Under the pieces are notes generated by a model. That model searched no databases. It saw nothing but the letters and a program-made list of their open reading frames with translations, and had not been told where the DNA came from. From Flavobacterium azooxidireducens (GTDB lineage Bacteria > Bacteroidota > Bacteroidia > Flavobacteriales > Flavobacteriaceae), in assembly GCF_023195775.1 (NCBI RefSeq), contig NZ_CP096205.1:2978001-3042000 (forward strand): a DNA stretch of 64,000 nucleotides, written 5' to 3'. Shown in pieces: positions 1-8,192 of this stretch. Both the position numbers and the translations under genes were made by a program. Positions within the stretch are counted from its first letter, which is position 1; every line of letters begins with the position of its first letter.

Positions 1-752
1 AATTAACTTATCAAATAACAGGAGCAATTACACATAACGAAACAATTTCTGTTGAATTTTTGAATGGACAAGCTAGCTTTGTAATTCCATCCACCATTTT
101 AATAAATGCAGGTGAAATTACACTTTCCATCAATCAAATAAATTCTAATACAGGGAATGCTTGTGGCACATCTGGTCATACTTTCAATTCAGTAACATTA
201 AGCATAGAAAATGTAGAAACTCCAGAACTTATTGAAGGCGGAAATTCATTTTGTGAAGATGATAATGCCACCATTGCCAATTTAAGCAACAACATCGATA
301 GTGACCAAACCATTATTTGGTATGATGCTCCTTTGAATGGAAATGCTTATTCTGATTCAACTGTTTTGGTTGATGGACAAGTTTATTATGCTTCCTTTCA
401 ATCTTCAACTGGTTGCGGAAGTACGGTTCGATTAGCGGTAACAGTTTCCATTAGAGATTGTACAGATATTATCATTCCCGATGGATTTTCACCTAATGAT
501 GATGGAATTAATGACTTTTTTGTGATTAAAAACATCAGAACATTATATCCGAATTTCGATTTAGAAATATTCAATCGTTACGGAAGCATCCTTTACAAAG
601 GAAATGCAGCTTCTCAAGATTGGGATGGAACATCAGACAAAGGAATTCAAGTTGGCGGCAACAAACTTCCAGCCGGAGTCTATTTCTTTATCATCAATTT
701 TAATGACGGAATTAGAGAACCATTGCAAGGAAGGGTTTATTTAAGCAGATAA
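1..752 (+). CDS. T9SS type B sorting-domain surface protein, C-terminal part (5' truncated by window)
   Basis: The reading frame is open from base 3, upstream of the first possible start codon (TTG at 60), so this is the 3' end of a longer gene. The visible part has an Ig-like beta domain (FCEDDNATIANL...IIWYDAP...YYASF), then a typical gliding-motility-associated C-terminal domain: IPDGFSPNDDGINDFF, LEIFNRYGSILY, DWDGTSD, LPAGVYFFIINF and QGRVYLSR at the end. In Bacteroidetes this type B domain directs export through the type IX secretion system and cell-surface attachment. Two bases after its stop begins a PorP/SprF gene, the usual partner of type B substrates. The size and the N-terminal domains are unknown. 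Confidence 0.93.
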   Translation, partial: LTYQITGAITHNETISVEFLNGQASFVIPSTILINAGEITLSINQINSNTGNACGTSGHTFNSVTLSIENVETPELIEGGNSFCEDDNATIANLSNNIDSDQTIIWYDAPLNGNAYSDSTVLVDGQVYYASFQSSTGCGSTVRLAVTVSIRDCTDIIIPDGFSPNDDGINDFFVIKNIRTLYPNFDLEIFNRYGSILYKGNAASQDWDGTSDKGIQVGGNKLPAGVYFFIINFNDGIREPLQGRVYLSR

Positions 753-754
753 TT

Positions 755-1696
755 ATGAAAAAACTTATCAAATATAAAATTCAATTATTCCTACTTCTGA
801 TGTCAATGATGGCAACGGCTCAGCAGGATCCACAATACACACAATATATGTACAATATGAGTGTGCTCAATCCTGCTTATGCAACCGATAATCCGGATGT
901 AATTAATTTTGGAGCTCTTTATCGTGCACAGTGGGTTGGATCGGTAGGCGGACCAACAACCGGTTCATTTTTTGCTCATTCGCCTATTGCTAAAAAAATT
1001 GAAATGGGACTTTCTATTATCCACGATCAAATTGGTGATGTGGTGAATGAAACCAATGTTTTTGTTGATTTTGCTTATGTTTTAAAATTAAATGAAACCA
1101 ACAAACTTTCCTTTGGAATAAAAGGAGGAGCCACTTTTTTTAATACAAGTTTTGACGGATTTGTTTATTCAGATGATCTTCCCGATCCGGCTTTTGCCAA
1201 TAATTTAAGCAGAACTTTTCCCAATGTTGGAGTAGGGGCTTTTTACTTTGGTGAGAATTATTATTTAGGTTTATCCAGTCCGAATTTATTGCGAACTAAA
1301 CATTTAGAAAGAGAAGATGGAATTATAGCAACCGGTGTTGAAGAAATCCATTACTTTTTAACGGGAGGTTATGTATTTAATTTGAATGATAATTTGAAAT
1401 TCAAACCCGCTTTTATGACCAAAGCAGCAACCGGAGCCCCAATGTCTTTAGATATTACAACAAATTTTTTGATTAATAATGTGTTTGAAATTGGTGCAGG
1501 ATATAGATGGGATGATTCTGTGAGTGGATTAGTGAATTTTAAAATTTCTCCGTCACTCAGAATTGGTTATGCTTATGATTATACGCTTTCTAATTTGGGG
1601 AATTTCAATTCCGGAAGTCATGAAATTATGATTCTATTTGATTTGAACAAGAAAGGAAGTAGCAATGGTTATGATAAATCCCCACGTTTTTTCTAA
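755..1696 (+). CDS. PorP/SprF family type IX secretion outer-membrane protein
   Basis: 313 residues. The signal peptide (MKKLIKYKIQLFLLLMSMMATA) is followed at once by the family hallmark QQDPQYTQYMYNMSVLNPAYA, and the rest alternates beta strands as expected for an outer-membrane barrel (GLSSPNLL, GAGYRWDDSVSG, SPSLRIGYAYDY). PorP/SprF proteins are outer-membrane partners of T9SS type B substrates; in Flavobacterium, SprF is needed for surface display of the adhesin SprB. The start is 2 nt after the upstream type B protein's stop, so the two are probably co-transcribed and co-functional. The OmpA-type gene follows 10 nt later. It is a paralogue dedicated to its neighbour, not necessarily SprF itself. 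Confidence 0.93.
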   Translation: MKKLIKYKIQLFLLLMSMMATAQQDPQYTQYMYNMSVLNPAYATDNPDVINFGALYRAQWVGSVGGPTTGSFFAHSPIAKKIEMGLSIIHDQIGDVVNETNVFVDFAYVLKLNETNKLSFGIKGGATFFNTSFDGFVYSDDLPDPAFANNLSRTFPNVGVGAFYFGENYYLGLSSPNLLRTKHLEREDGIIATGVEEIHYFLTGGYVFNLNDNLKFKPAFMTKAATGAPMSLDITTNFLINNVFEIGAGYRWDDSVSGLVNFKISPSLRIGYAYDYTLSNLGNFNSGSHEIMILFDLNKKGSSNGYDKSPRFF

Positions 1697-1706
1697 AGAA
1701 ATTAAA

Positions 1707-3584
1707 ATGAGAAACAGCAGATACATAATTTTCTTTTTGCTAATAAGTCAGATTTTATTGGCTCAAAAACCTACGCTTAAAAAGGCAGATGAACTTTTTG
1801 CCAATAAAGCGTATGTCGAAGCAGCAAAAATGTATGAAAAATTTAAGGAAAAGCAAGATCAAAAAGTGCTTCAAAATTTAGGAGATTGTTATTACTACAA
1901 TGCTCAAATGAAATTTGCTGCCGACAATTATGGTAATTTGGTTTTTAAATACAAAGACAGCGTAAAACCGGATTATTTATTCCGCTATGCTCATGCTTTA
2001 AGAGGTATCGATGACTATGAACGAGGCGATAAAATTATGAGCGATTATTTGAAATATCCGGTAGATACCAAAAAATTTAAAGAGCATCTTAACAATATTG
2101 TACCTTTTAATTATAAGGTTAATCAAATGACAAGAAGCACTAGTACAGGCGATTTCGGAATTTCTTTTTTTGGAGAAAAAGTTGTTTTTGCTTCGTTAAG
2201 AAGTGAAGATAGTCCACTCTATAAATGGAACGAAAAACCTTATTTAGATTTGTATGAAGCAACAGTTTCAAAAGCTGGAATCTTAGAAAATATCAAACCT
2301 TTTTCAGAAAAAATCAATACCAAAACACATGAAAGTAACGCTGTTTTTACAAAAGATGGCAAAACAATGTATTTTAGTAGAACTAATGATAAGCAAGTTC
2401 AGGTTGGTGAAGAAAAGTTTGCTTCGGTTAAACTCTTTAGAGCTGAATTTGTTGAAAATGAATGGACAAATGTAACAGAATTACCTTTTTCCAGCGAACA
2501 ATTTTCCACACAACATCCCGCTTTAAGTGTGGATGAAAAGAAGTTGTATTTTTCAAGCGATAGACCTGAATCTCTGGGTTCATTTGATATATTTTATGTT
2601 GATATTTTAGAAGATGGAGGATTTACAGAACCTCAAAATTTAGGCAATAATATTAACACCATTCACAGAGAGCAATTTCCTTTTGTGGCAGAAGATGGCA
2701 CGTTGTATTTTGCTTCCGATGGATTGCAAGGTTTGGGTGGTTTAGATATTTTTATGGCACGAGTTTACAGCGATGAATTTGGAAAGCCAATCAATTTAGG
2801 CGAAACTATTAATACCGGAATGGATGATTTTGCTTATGTTTTAAAAGCCGAAGAAAACTTGGGTTATTTTGCATCCAACCGAAAAGGAACAGATAATCTT
2901 TATTCGTTTATTAGAGAAGAAAATGAACGACGATTTGTTGTAGAAGGTGATGTTCGAGATAAAATATCCAAAGAATTATTGCCTGGCACAACGGTTACTT
3001 TATATGATATGGATGATAAATTAATCGGTCAATTAGTGGTAGGTGCAGATGCAGATTATGTGTTTAATTCTGAGCCCAATACGAAGTATAAAATCGTAGC
3101 AGAAAGAGATTTTTACATATCAAAAGAAGAAACATTTGAAACCACCGATGATGGAAGAGTGCGTTTTACGATTGAATTAGAAATTGAATCGTATGATGAT
3201 GCCGAAGAAATTATTGTAACCAAAGACGATGGATTAGTTTATATTCAGTTGGAAAACATTTATTTTGATTTGAATAAATGGGATATTAAAGAAGAAGCAG
3301 CTCGTACATTGGATGTTTTGGTTGCTATTATGAAAAAATATCCTCGAATGGAAATTGAATTAGGAGCTCACACCGATTCAAGAGCTTCAGATGCTTACAA
3401 TTTACGCTTGTCGCACGATAGAGCAGGGGCAGCACTGGAATATTTAGTTTCAAACGGAATTAGCCGAAACCGTATGCGATCAAAAGGGTATGGCGAACGT
3501 GTGCAATTAATCAAATGTGGAGATAATTGTTCGGAAGTGGAACATTCGATTAATCGTCGTTGCGAATTTATTATTTTGAAATAA
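1707..3584 (+). CDS. OmpA family protein with PD40 repeats
   Basis: 625 residues from the ATG at 1707. An in-frame start at 1665 lies inside the previous gene and would spoil the signal peptide, which is clear from 1707 (MRNSRYIIFFLLISQILLAQ). Order of parts: signal peptide; TPR-like helical region (about 20-130); PD40/WD40-like beta-propeller blades (LYFSSDRPESLGSFDIFY, LYFASDGLQGLGGLDIFM); a carboxypeptidase-regulatory-like beta sandwich (VEGDVRDKISKELLPGTTV); and a C-terminal OmpA domain with IYFDLNKWDIK and GAHTDSRASDAYNLRLSHDR, the peptidoglycan-binding motif. It probably anchors the secreted adhesin and its SprF partner to the cell wall. It is the third gene of a conserved type B-SprF-OmpA module. 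Confidence 0.93.
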   Translation: MRNSRYIIFFLLISQILLAQKPTLKKADELFANKAYVEAAKMYEKFKEKQDQKVLQNLGDCYYYNAQMKFAADNYGNLVFKYKDSVKPDYLFRYAHALRGIDDYERGDKIMSDYLKYPVDTKKFKEHLNNIVPFNYKVNQMTRSTSTGDFGISFFGEKVVFASLRSEDSPLYKWNEKPYLDLYEATVSKAGILENIKPFSEKINTKTHESNAVFTKDGKTMYFSRTNDKQVQVGEEKFASVKLFRAEFVENEWTNVTELPFSSEQFSTQHPALSVDEKKLYFSSDRPESLGSFDIFYVDILEDGGFTEPQNLGNNINTIHREQFPFVAEDGTLYFASDGLQGLGGLDIFMARVYSDEFGKPINLGETINTGMDDFAYVLKAEENLGYFASNRKGTDNLYSFIREENERRFVVEGDVRDKISKELLPGTTVTLYDMDDKLIGQLVVGADADYVFNSEPNTKYKIVAERDFYISKEETFETTDDGRVRFTIELEIESYDDAEEIIVTKDDGLVYIQLENIYFDLNKWDIKEEAARTLDVLVAIMKKYPRMEIELGAHTDSRASDAYNLRLSHDRAGAALEYLVSNGISRNRMRSKGYGERVQLIKCGDNCSEVEHSINRRCEFIILK

Positions 3585-4157
3585 TTATTTGATTACCAAA
3601 TCATATTTTGAGAGCAATCCTTTTAAGCCTTCGGTAGAAAAGATTGCTCTTTTCATTTTATTTTTTTCCGGATCGATGACAAAATCATAGCTCGAATAAA
3701 AGTCGGCTTTTTGAAGGTTTGTATCAATAAAAACAGCTCTTCTTAAATTGCAATTGTCAAATAAAGCTTCGGTTAAATCGCTATTCATAAAATCAACCGA
3801 AATCATACTGCAATTGATAAACTGCATTTTTTTTAGTTTTAAAGCATAAAACTGAGCATAATCCAATAGGCAATTTGTAAAATTAAAATTGTAAATCACT
3901 TGATCAGTCATCGCAAAATTCACCGATGTAAAATCACATCCAATAAATTGAACATCTCTCAATGAAACATAATTGATTTTAGTTTCTTTAAAATTACAAT
4001 CATAAAAAGTGCATTCTACAAACATGACTCCGGCAAAATCACATTGTGTAAAATCGCAATTTCTAAACGTACATTGTTCAAATTCTTTGTATCTGATGGA
4101 TAAATTTTCAAATGCTACATCAGTAAATATCTGCTCAAAATTATAATCTGTAGCCAT
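3585..4157 (-). CDS. Pentapeptide repeat protein
   Basis: 190 residues made almost entirely of pentapeptide repeats, the A(D/N)LXX type with F or L at the centre: CTFRNCDFTQCDFAGVMF, CNFKETKINYVSL, CDFTSVNFAM, SDLTEALFDNCNLRRAVF, TNLQKADF. It should form a right-handed quadrilateral beta helix. The C-terminal cap (DPEKNKMKRAIFSTEGL...LLSKYDL) is of the type seen in many uncharacterised family members. Qnr/MfpA members of this family protect DNA gyrase, but most have no known role, and no gyrase-specific feature can be claimed here. The gene lies downstream of dnaN on the same strand, separated by a terminator. Its stop codon abuts the end of the convergent OmpA gene. Confidence 0.9.
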   Translation of the reverse strand: MATDYNFEQIFTDVAFENLSIRYKEFEQCTFRNCDFTQCDFAGVMFVECTFYDCNFKETKINYVSLRDVQFIGCDFTSVNFAMTDQVIYNFNFTNCLLDYAQFYALKLKKMQFINCSMISVDFMNSDLTEALFDNCNLRRAVFIDTNLQKADFYSSYDFVIDPEKNKMKRAIFSTEGLKGLLSKYDLVIK

Positions 4158-4235
4158 TTTATTTAAGTTTTAAATTGATTATAGTCTTAAAATCAACTGA
4201 GACGGAAAAGTTAATTAATTTTATTTTCATTTATA

Positions 4236-4271
4236 AAAAAAAGCTGTAACCCAAATGAATTACAGCTTTTT
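4236..4271 (-). terminator. Intrinsic terminator of dnaN
   Basis: An inverted repeat (arm AAAAGCTGTAA at about 4239-4249, mate TTACAGCTTTT at 4260-4270) lies 17 nt past the dnaN stop. On the minus strand the hairpin is followed by a run of T. Confidence 0.85.
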
Positions 4272-4287
4272 GAATATTTTTAATAAA

Positions 4288-5406
4288 TTAGTTATTCAAC
4301 ATAACCGGCATTACTAACATTGTAATTACTTCGCCTTCGTCTAATCCGTCAACCGGAGTTAGAATTCCTGCACGGTTTGGTAATGACATTTCTAATTGAA
4401 TTTCATCCGATTGAAGGTTGGTTAACATCTCTGTTAAAAAACGAGAGTTAAAACCAATTTGCAAATCATCACCTTGATAATCACACGTCAATCTTTCTTC
4501 TGCTTTGTTTGAGTAGTCTATATCTTCTGCAGAAATATTTAATTCGGTTCCGGCAATTTTTAAACGAATCTGGTGTGTAGTTTTGTTAGAAAAAATAGCC
4601 ACACGACGTACTGAACTCAAAAACTGACTTCTATCGATATGTAATTTATTTGGGTTTTCCTTTGGAATTACCGCTTCGTAGTTTGGATATTTTCCATCAA
4701 TTAAACGACAAACTAACATGTAATTATCAAATGAGAAAACGGCATTACTGTCGTTGTACTCAATTTTTACTTCGCTGTCTGAAGTTCCCAAAATACCTTT
4801 TAAGATATTTAATGGTTTTTTAGGCATAATAAAATCGGCCACTTCAGAAGCTTTCACGTCTGTGCGAGAATATTTTACTAATTTATGAGCATCGGTTGCT
4901 ACAAAAATTAATCCTTCCGGAGAAAATTGGAAGAATACTCCCGACATTACCGGACGTAAATCGTCGTTTCCGGCAGCAAAAATGGTTTTGCTAATAGCTG
5001 TTGCTAAAACTTCTGCAGGCACTAAAGTAGAAGATGGATCATCTAACACAACTGCTTTTGGAAATTCGTCACCCGAAGCATAAGCCAAGGCATATTTTCC
5101 TGAATTTGAACTAATTTCAATAGTATTGTTTTCTTCAACAGTAAATGTTAAAGGCTGTTCCGGGAATGTTTTTAGAATTTCTAATAATAATTTAGCAGGA
5201 ACGGCTACACTTCCTTCGCTTTTGCTGTCTATTTCAAGAGTGGCAGACATGGTTGTTTCTAAATCAGAAGCAGAAACAATCAACTGATTATTGTCTAATT
5301 CGAATAAGAAATTATCTAAAATTGGTAGTGTATTGCTGCTGTTAATCACACTACCTAAAACTTGTAGTTGCTTTAATAAATACGAACTCGATACTATAAA
5401 TTTCAT
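4288..5406 (-). CDS. dnaN: DNA polymerase III subunit beta (sliding clamp)
   Basis: 372 residues, normal length for the clamp. It shows the three-fold repeated clamp fold: domain 1 begins MKFIVSSSYLLKQLQVLGSV, domain 2 contains PVMSGVFFQF and FVATDAHKLVKY, and domain 3 contains NKTTHQIRLKI and AEERLTCDYQGDDLQIGFN. The C-terminus (EVITMLVMPVMLNN) matches the conserved clamp end. The product is the ring-shaped processivity factor of the replicative polymerase. It is the last gene of a minus-strand series after gldG, but has its own promoter-like sequence at 5432-5458 and its own terminator, so it is probably expressed independently. dnaA is not adjacent in this window. Confidence 0.98.
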   Translation of the reverse strand: MKFIVSSSYLLKQLQVLGSVINSSNTLPILDNFLFELDNNQLIVSASDLETTMSATLEIDSKSEGSVAVPAKLLLEILKTFPEQPLTFTVEENNTIEISSNSGKYALAYASGDEFPKAVVLDDPSSTLVPAEVLATAISKTIFAAGNDDLRPVMSGVFFQFSPEGLIFVATDAHKLVKYSRTDVKASEVADFIMPKKPLNILKGILGTSDSEVKIEYNDSNAVFSFDNYMLVCRLIDGKYPNYEAVIPKENPNKLHIDRSQFLSSVRRVAIFSNKTTHQIRLKIAGTELNISAEDIDYSNKAEERLTCDYQGDDLQIGFNSRFLTEMLTNLQSDEIQLEMSLPNRAGILTPVDGLDEGEVITMLVMPVMLNN

Positions 5407-5431
5407 TTCGGTTTTTATTTTTTATATCCCA

Positions 5432-5458
5432 CAAATATAAAGGTAAGTATTGAAACAA
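5432..5458 (-). promoter_or_regulatory. Putative dnaN promoter (Bacteroidetes type)
   Basis: On the minus strand TATATTTG (plus-strand 5432-5439) matches the Bacteroidetes -7 consensus TAnnTTTG. TTTG lies 16 nt upstream of it. The element is 26 nt before the dnaN start codon. Confidence 0.6.
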
Positions 5459-5478
5459 AAAAAGTATTTTATTAACAT

Positions 5479-7143
5479 CTATCGGGCATATTTTCTTTTT
5501 CGCAAATAAGCGAACAAAACTGCAAAAAGAAACAACAACACTATTGGCATTCCAACAGTTAACAGTTGAATATAGGTGTATTCTTTGGCTACTTTTTCTT
5601 TATCCAAAAAAGCTAATTTTACTTCTTTATTTCTAATGTTAATAAGTCCGCTGTCATCCAACAGATAATTCATGGCATTCAACAAAAATTCTTTGTTGCC
5701 ATAAACTTGTTGCGTCCATTGATCGATGCCGCCGTTTAAAGGTTTTTTGTTAACGTAGTTATAGTTAACAATATCACCATCGGCAATCACAATCATTTTA
5801 TTTTCCTTTCCATCTTCTAAATTGGTATTTAAAGAAAAAGGTTTGACTCTGTTTTTAAAACCGGAAGTAAATTTTCCTTCTAAAAGAACACCAATATTTT
5901 GGTTGCCTTTGTTATACGATTGCTCATCTAATTCCTCCATAAATTCATATAAATTCATTTCTAAAGGAGCACCAACTGCTTTGGATTGAGGAGAACTTTT
6001 AAGTAAAACAGTTTTTTTAATGCCATTTTTTAACGTATCAAGCGTATTGGCAAATTCTAACTTAATAAGATTGATATTTTTGTTGATAGTATGGTTGTTA
6101 TCTGATTTAATAATTGGCGAATATAACCAATCAATTGGAACATCACCTTGAGCCGACTGAGCGGTGATGGGTGTTGAAAGTAAATCCTGCACCAATTGAT
6201 AATTGATTCTGACTCCGTATTTAAAAAATAAATCATCTAAATTTAATTCTCTTGGAAAAGCTAAAGTTGAACTGTTTTCGTTTTGAAGCGAATCGATATC
6301 AGCTACAACTTTATCAATCAACCACATTGTTTTTCCACCTTTCATCACAAATTGATCTAAAATGTATTTTTCGTTATCCGAAAAGGCTTCAGTCGGTTTA
6401 ACAATAAGAGCAGCATCAAAACGATTCAGGTTTTCCAGGATTTTTTGTGGATTATCTTGCAACGAATCCAAATTAAATTCACCTAATTGATAATATTCTC
6501 TCAAATTCAATAAATAATCAGCTTGGTATTTGTCGGCCAATTGTCCGTTTCCTTTTAAAACCGCAATTCGTTTTTTCTTTTCGGTGGTGATTTTGGTAAT
6601 CGCATCGGCAAAAGCAAATTCTAATAATTGCACAGAACTGTTGATGTTTTCCGAAGGAGAATTTCCGAAATTATTAATCAAAAGTGGTACGCGAACCGAT
6701 TTTTCATTCTGATTGGCAATCGCCCAAGGAAAAATTTGAATTAATTCTTTTTTACCTTTTTTGTTGCTGTTGATGTTGGTGGGAATAAAACCTAGTCTAA
6801 CTAACTCTTCAACATATTGCTGAGCTTGACTTTCGTCTTCCAACGGATTTGTGAATTGAAAAATTAGATTGGAATTATGACTGCGAAATTCTTCTAAAAT
6901 TTGTCTGGTTTCGTTTTGAAGACGTTTGAATTCCGGAGGAAAATTCCCATCTAAAAAAACATCAATAAAAACAGGTTCTTCAATGTTTTCGATTAGTTTG
7001 ATGGTGCTTTCTGATAAAGTATAGCGTTTATCTTGGGTTAAATCAAATCGTTTGAAATAGAAATTTCCAACTATATTAATGACAATAATTACTGCCAAAA
7101 GCAGTAAAAATGGGAGTATATTTTTTTTAGTTTGCGTGTTCAT
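5479..7143 (-). CDS. gldG: Gliding motility-associated ABC transporter substrate-binding protein GldG
   Basis: 554 residues. An N-terminal membrane segment (ILPFLLLLAVIIVINIVG, about 9-26) is followed by the family's start of the soluble part (YFKRFDLTQDKRYTLS), a large periplasmic domain of the ABC_transp_aux type, and a second membrane segment near the C-terminus (about 525-548) ending RKRKYAR. GldG works with the permease GldF and the ATPase GldA; the complex was described as required for gliding in F. johnsoniae, although some gliding relatives lack it. The ATG overlaps the gldF stop by one base, so the genes are translationally coupled. gldA is not in this window. Confidence 0.95.
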   Translation of the reverse strand: MNTQTKKNILPFLLLLAVIIVINIVGNFYFKRFDLTQDKRYTLSESTIKLIENIEEPVFIDVFLDGNFPPEFKRLQNETRQILEEFRSHNSNLIFQFTNPLEDESQAQQYVEELVRLGFIPTNINSNKKGKKELIQIFPWAIANQNEKSVRVPLLINNFGNSPSENINSSVQLLEFAFADAITKITTEKKKRIAVLKGNGQLADKYQADYLLNLREYYQLGEFNLDSLQDNPQKILENLNRFDAALIVKPTEAFSDNEKYILDQFVMKGGKTMWLIDKVVADIDSLQNENSSTLAFPRELNLDDLFFKYGVRINYQLVQDLLSTPITAQSAQGDVPIDWLYSPIIKSDNNHTINKNINLIKLEFANTLDTLKNGIKKTVLLKSSPQSKAVGAPLEMNLYEFMEELDEQSYNKGNQNIGVLLEGKFTSGFKNRVKPFSLNTNLEDGKENKMIVIADGDIVNYNYVNKKPLNGGIDQWTQQVYGNKEFLLNAMNYLLDDSGLINIRNKEVKLAFLDKEKVAKEYTYIQLLTVGMPIVLLFLFAVLFAYLRKRKYAR

Positions 7144-7868
7144 TAGTTTTTCAGGGATTTAAGTTGATAAACTGTTGCTGCCAAAAATAAAACCGTCACA
7201 CTAATAAAATAGAGAACATCGCGAGTATCGATTACACCGCGACTGATGCTTTTGTAATGAAAATCCATTCCCAATGAAGCAACAAAATCTGAAAAAGAAG
7301 CGGATAGTATTGAAATTCCTTCAAACCCAAAATAAAACAGAAAACACAAAAATACAGCGATGATAAACGCAACAATTTGATTTTCTGATAGGGTAGAGGT
7401 AAACAATCCAATAGAAGTGTAGGAAGCAACCAAGAAAAGTAAACCAAAATAGGAACCAATTGTGCTTCCTAAATCGAAACTTCCTGTAGGAGAGCCGTAA
7501 TTGGAAATGACAAAAACATACACCAACGTTGGAATTAACGCTATAATTATCAAAACAAATGCTCCAATAAATTTTCCGTTTACAATTTGCCAACTTGTTA
7601 ATGGCTTTGTTAAAAGTAATTCAATGGTTCCTTGTTTCTTTTCATCCGAAAAACTTCGCATGGTTACTGCGGGAATCAAGAAAATTAAAATCCAAGGAGC
7701 TAATGTGAAAAACGGATTCAAATCGGCAAAACCGCTATTTAAAATATTGAAATCACCTTCAAACACCCAAAGGAAAAGTCCGTTAAGGATTAAAAATATC
7801 GCCACCACCATGTAACCAATGGGTGAGCCAAAGAATGATTTTATTTCCCGTAGAAGAATTGCTTTCAT
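7143..7868 (-). CDS. gldF: Gliding motility-associated ABC transporter permease GldF
   Basis: 241 residues and about six membrane segments, in ABC-2 permease layout. Typical features are the N-terminal REIKSFFGSPIGYMV, then FFTLAPWILIFLIPAVTMRSFSDEKKQGTIELLLTKPL, the conserved ABC-2 motif that contacts the ATPase. It is the membrane channel part of the GldA-GldF-GldG transporter. It lies 21 nt after the small monooxygenase-fold gene and overlaps gldG by one base, indicating an operon. Confidence 0.95.
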   Translation of the reverse strand: MKAILLREIKSFFGSPIGYMVVAIFLILNGLFLWVFEGDFNILNSGFADLNPFFTLAPWILIFLIPAVTMRSFSDEKKQGTIELLLTKPLTSWQIVNGKFIGAFVLIIIALIPTLVYVFVISNYGSPTGSFDLGSTIGSYFGLLFLVASYTSIGLFTSTLSENQIVAFIIAVFLCFLFYFGFEGISILSASFSDFVASLGMDFHYKSISRGVIDTRDVLYFISVTVLFLAATVYQLKSLKN

Positions 7869-7889
7869 ATATTATTGAATAATTTTCGA

Positions 7890-8186
7890 TTAAGTAAGCG
7901 AAACCATTTTATCCACACTCCAAGCTTCCGGTTTATCATTAAATAATTTTTTGGTAAACTGCCAAACATCATAAAATAGTTCAGAATTGCGATAGTTTTC
8001 TAAATCGGCTTCGGTTTCCCAATAACTATAGGTAAAAAAAATTTCAGGGTTTTGTTTATCCTGATACAATTCTAACAAACGGTTTCCTTCGGCATTTCGT
8101 ATTTTTTCTTTCATTAATTCAAAATTTTCCAAAAATTTCGGAATATTTTCTTCGTGAAAACTCATTTTTACGATTCGAACAAACAT
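7890..8186 (-). CDS. Antibiotic biosynthesis monooxygenase (ABM) domain protein
   Basis: 98 residues. The pattern MFVRIVKMSFHEENIPKF, NRLLELYQDKQNPEIFF, YSYWETEADLENYRNSELF is that of the dimeric ABM ferredoxin-like fold, in which a W-E-x(4)-L-x(2)-Y/H motif follows the central strands. Members include quinol and heme-degrading monooxygenases, but many have no known substrate, and no catalytic residue here decides between them. It lies 6 nt after the SAM hydrolase gene and 21 nt before gldF, so it is part of the same operon. A role in gliding is not implied. Confidence 0.85.
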   Translation of the reverse strand: MFVRIVKMSFHEENIPKFLENFELMKEKIRNAEGNRLLELYQDKQNPEIFFTYSYWETEADLENYRNSELFYDVWQFTKKLFNDKPEAWSVDKMVSLT

Positions 8187-8192
8187 AGTTAT

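Noticed and set aside
1665..1706. Longer N-terminus for the OmpA/PD40 protein
   Set aside because: It would overlap the PorP/SprF gene and bury the signal peptide that begins at 1707.
6530..6712. Short open frame on the plus strand inside gldG
   Set aside because: It is antisense to a well-supported gene, with no motif and no promoter.
7890..8186. Gliding function for the ABM-fold protein
   Set aside because: It only shares an operon with gldFG; nothing in its sequence points to gliding.
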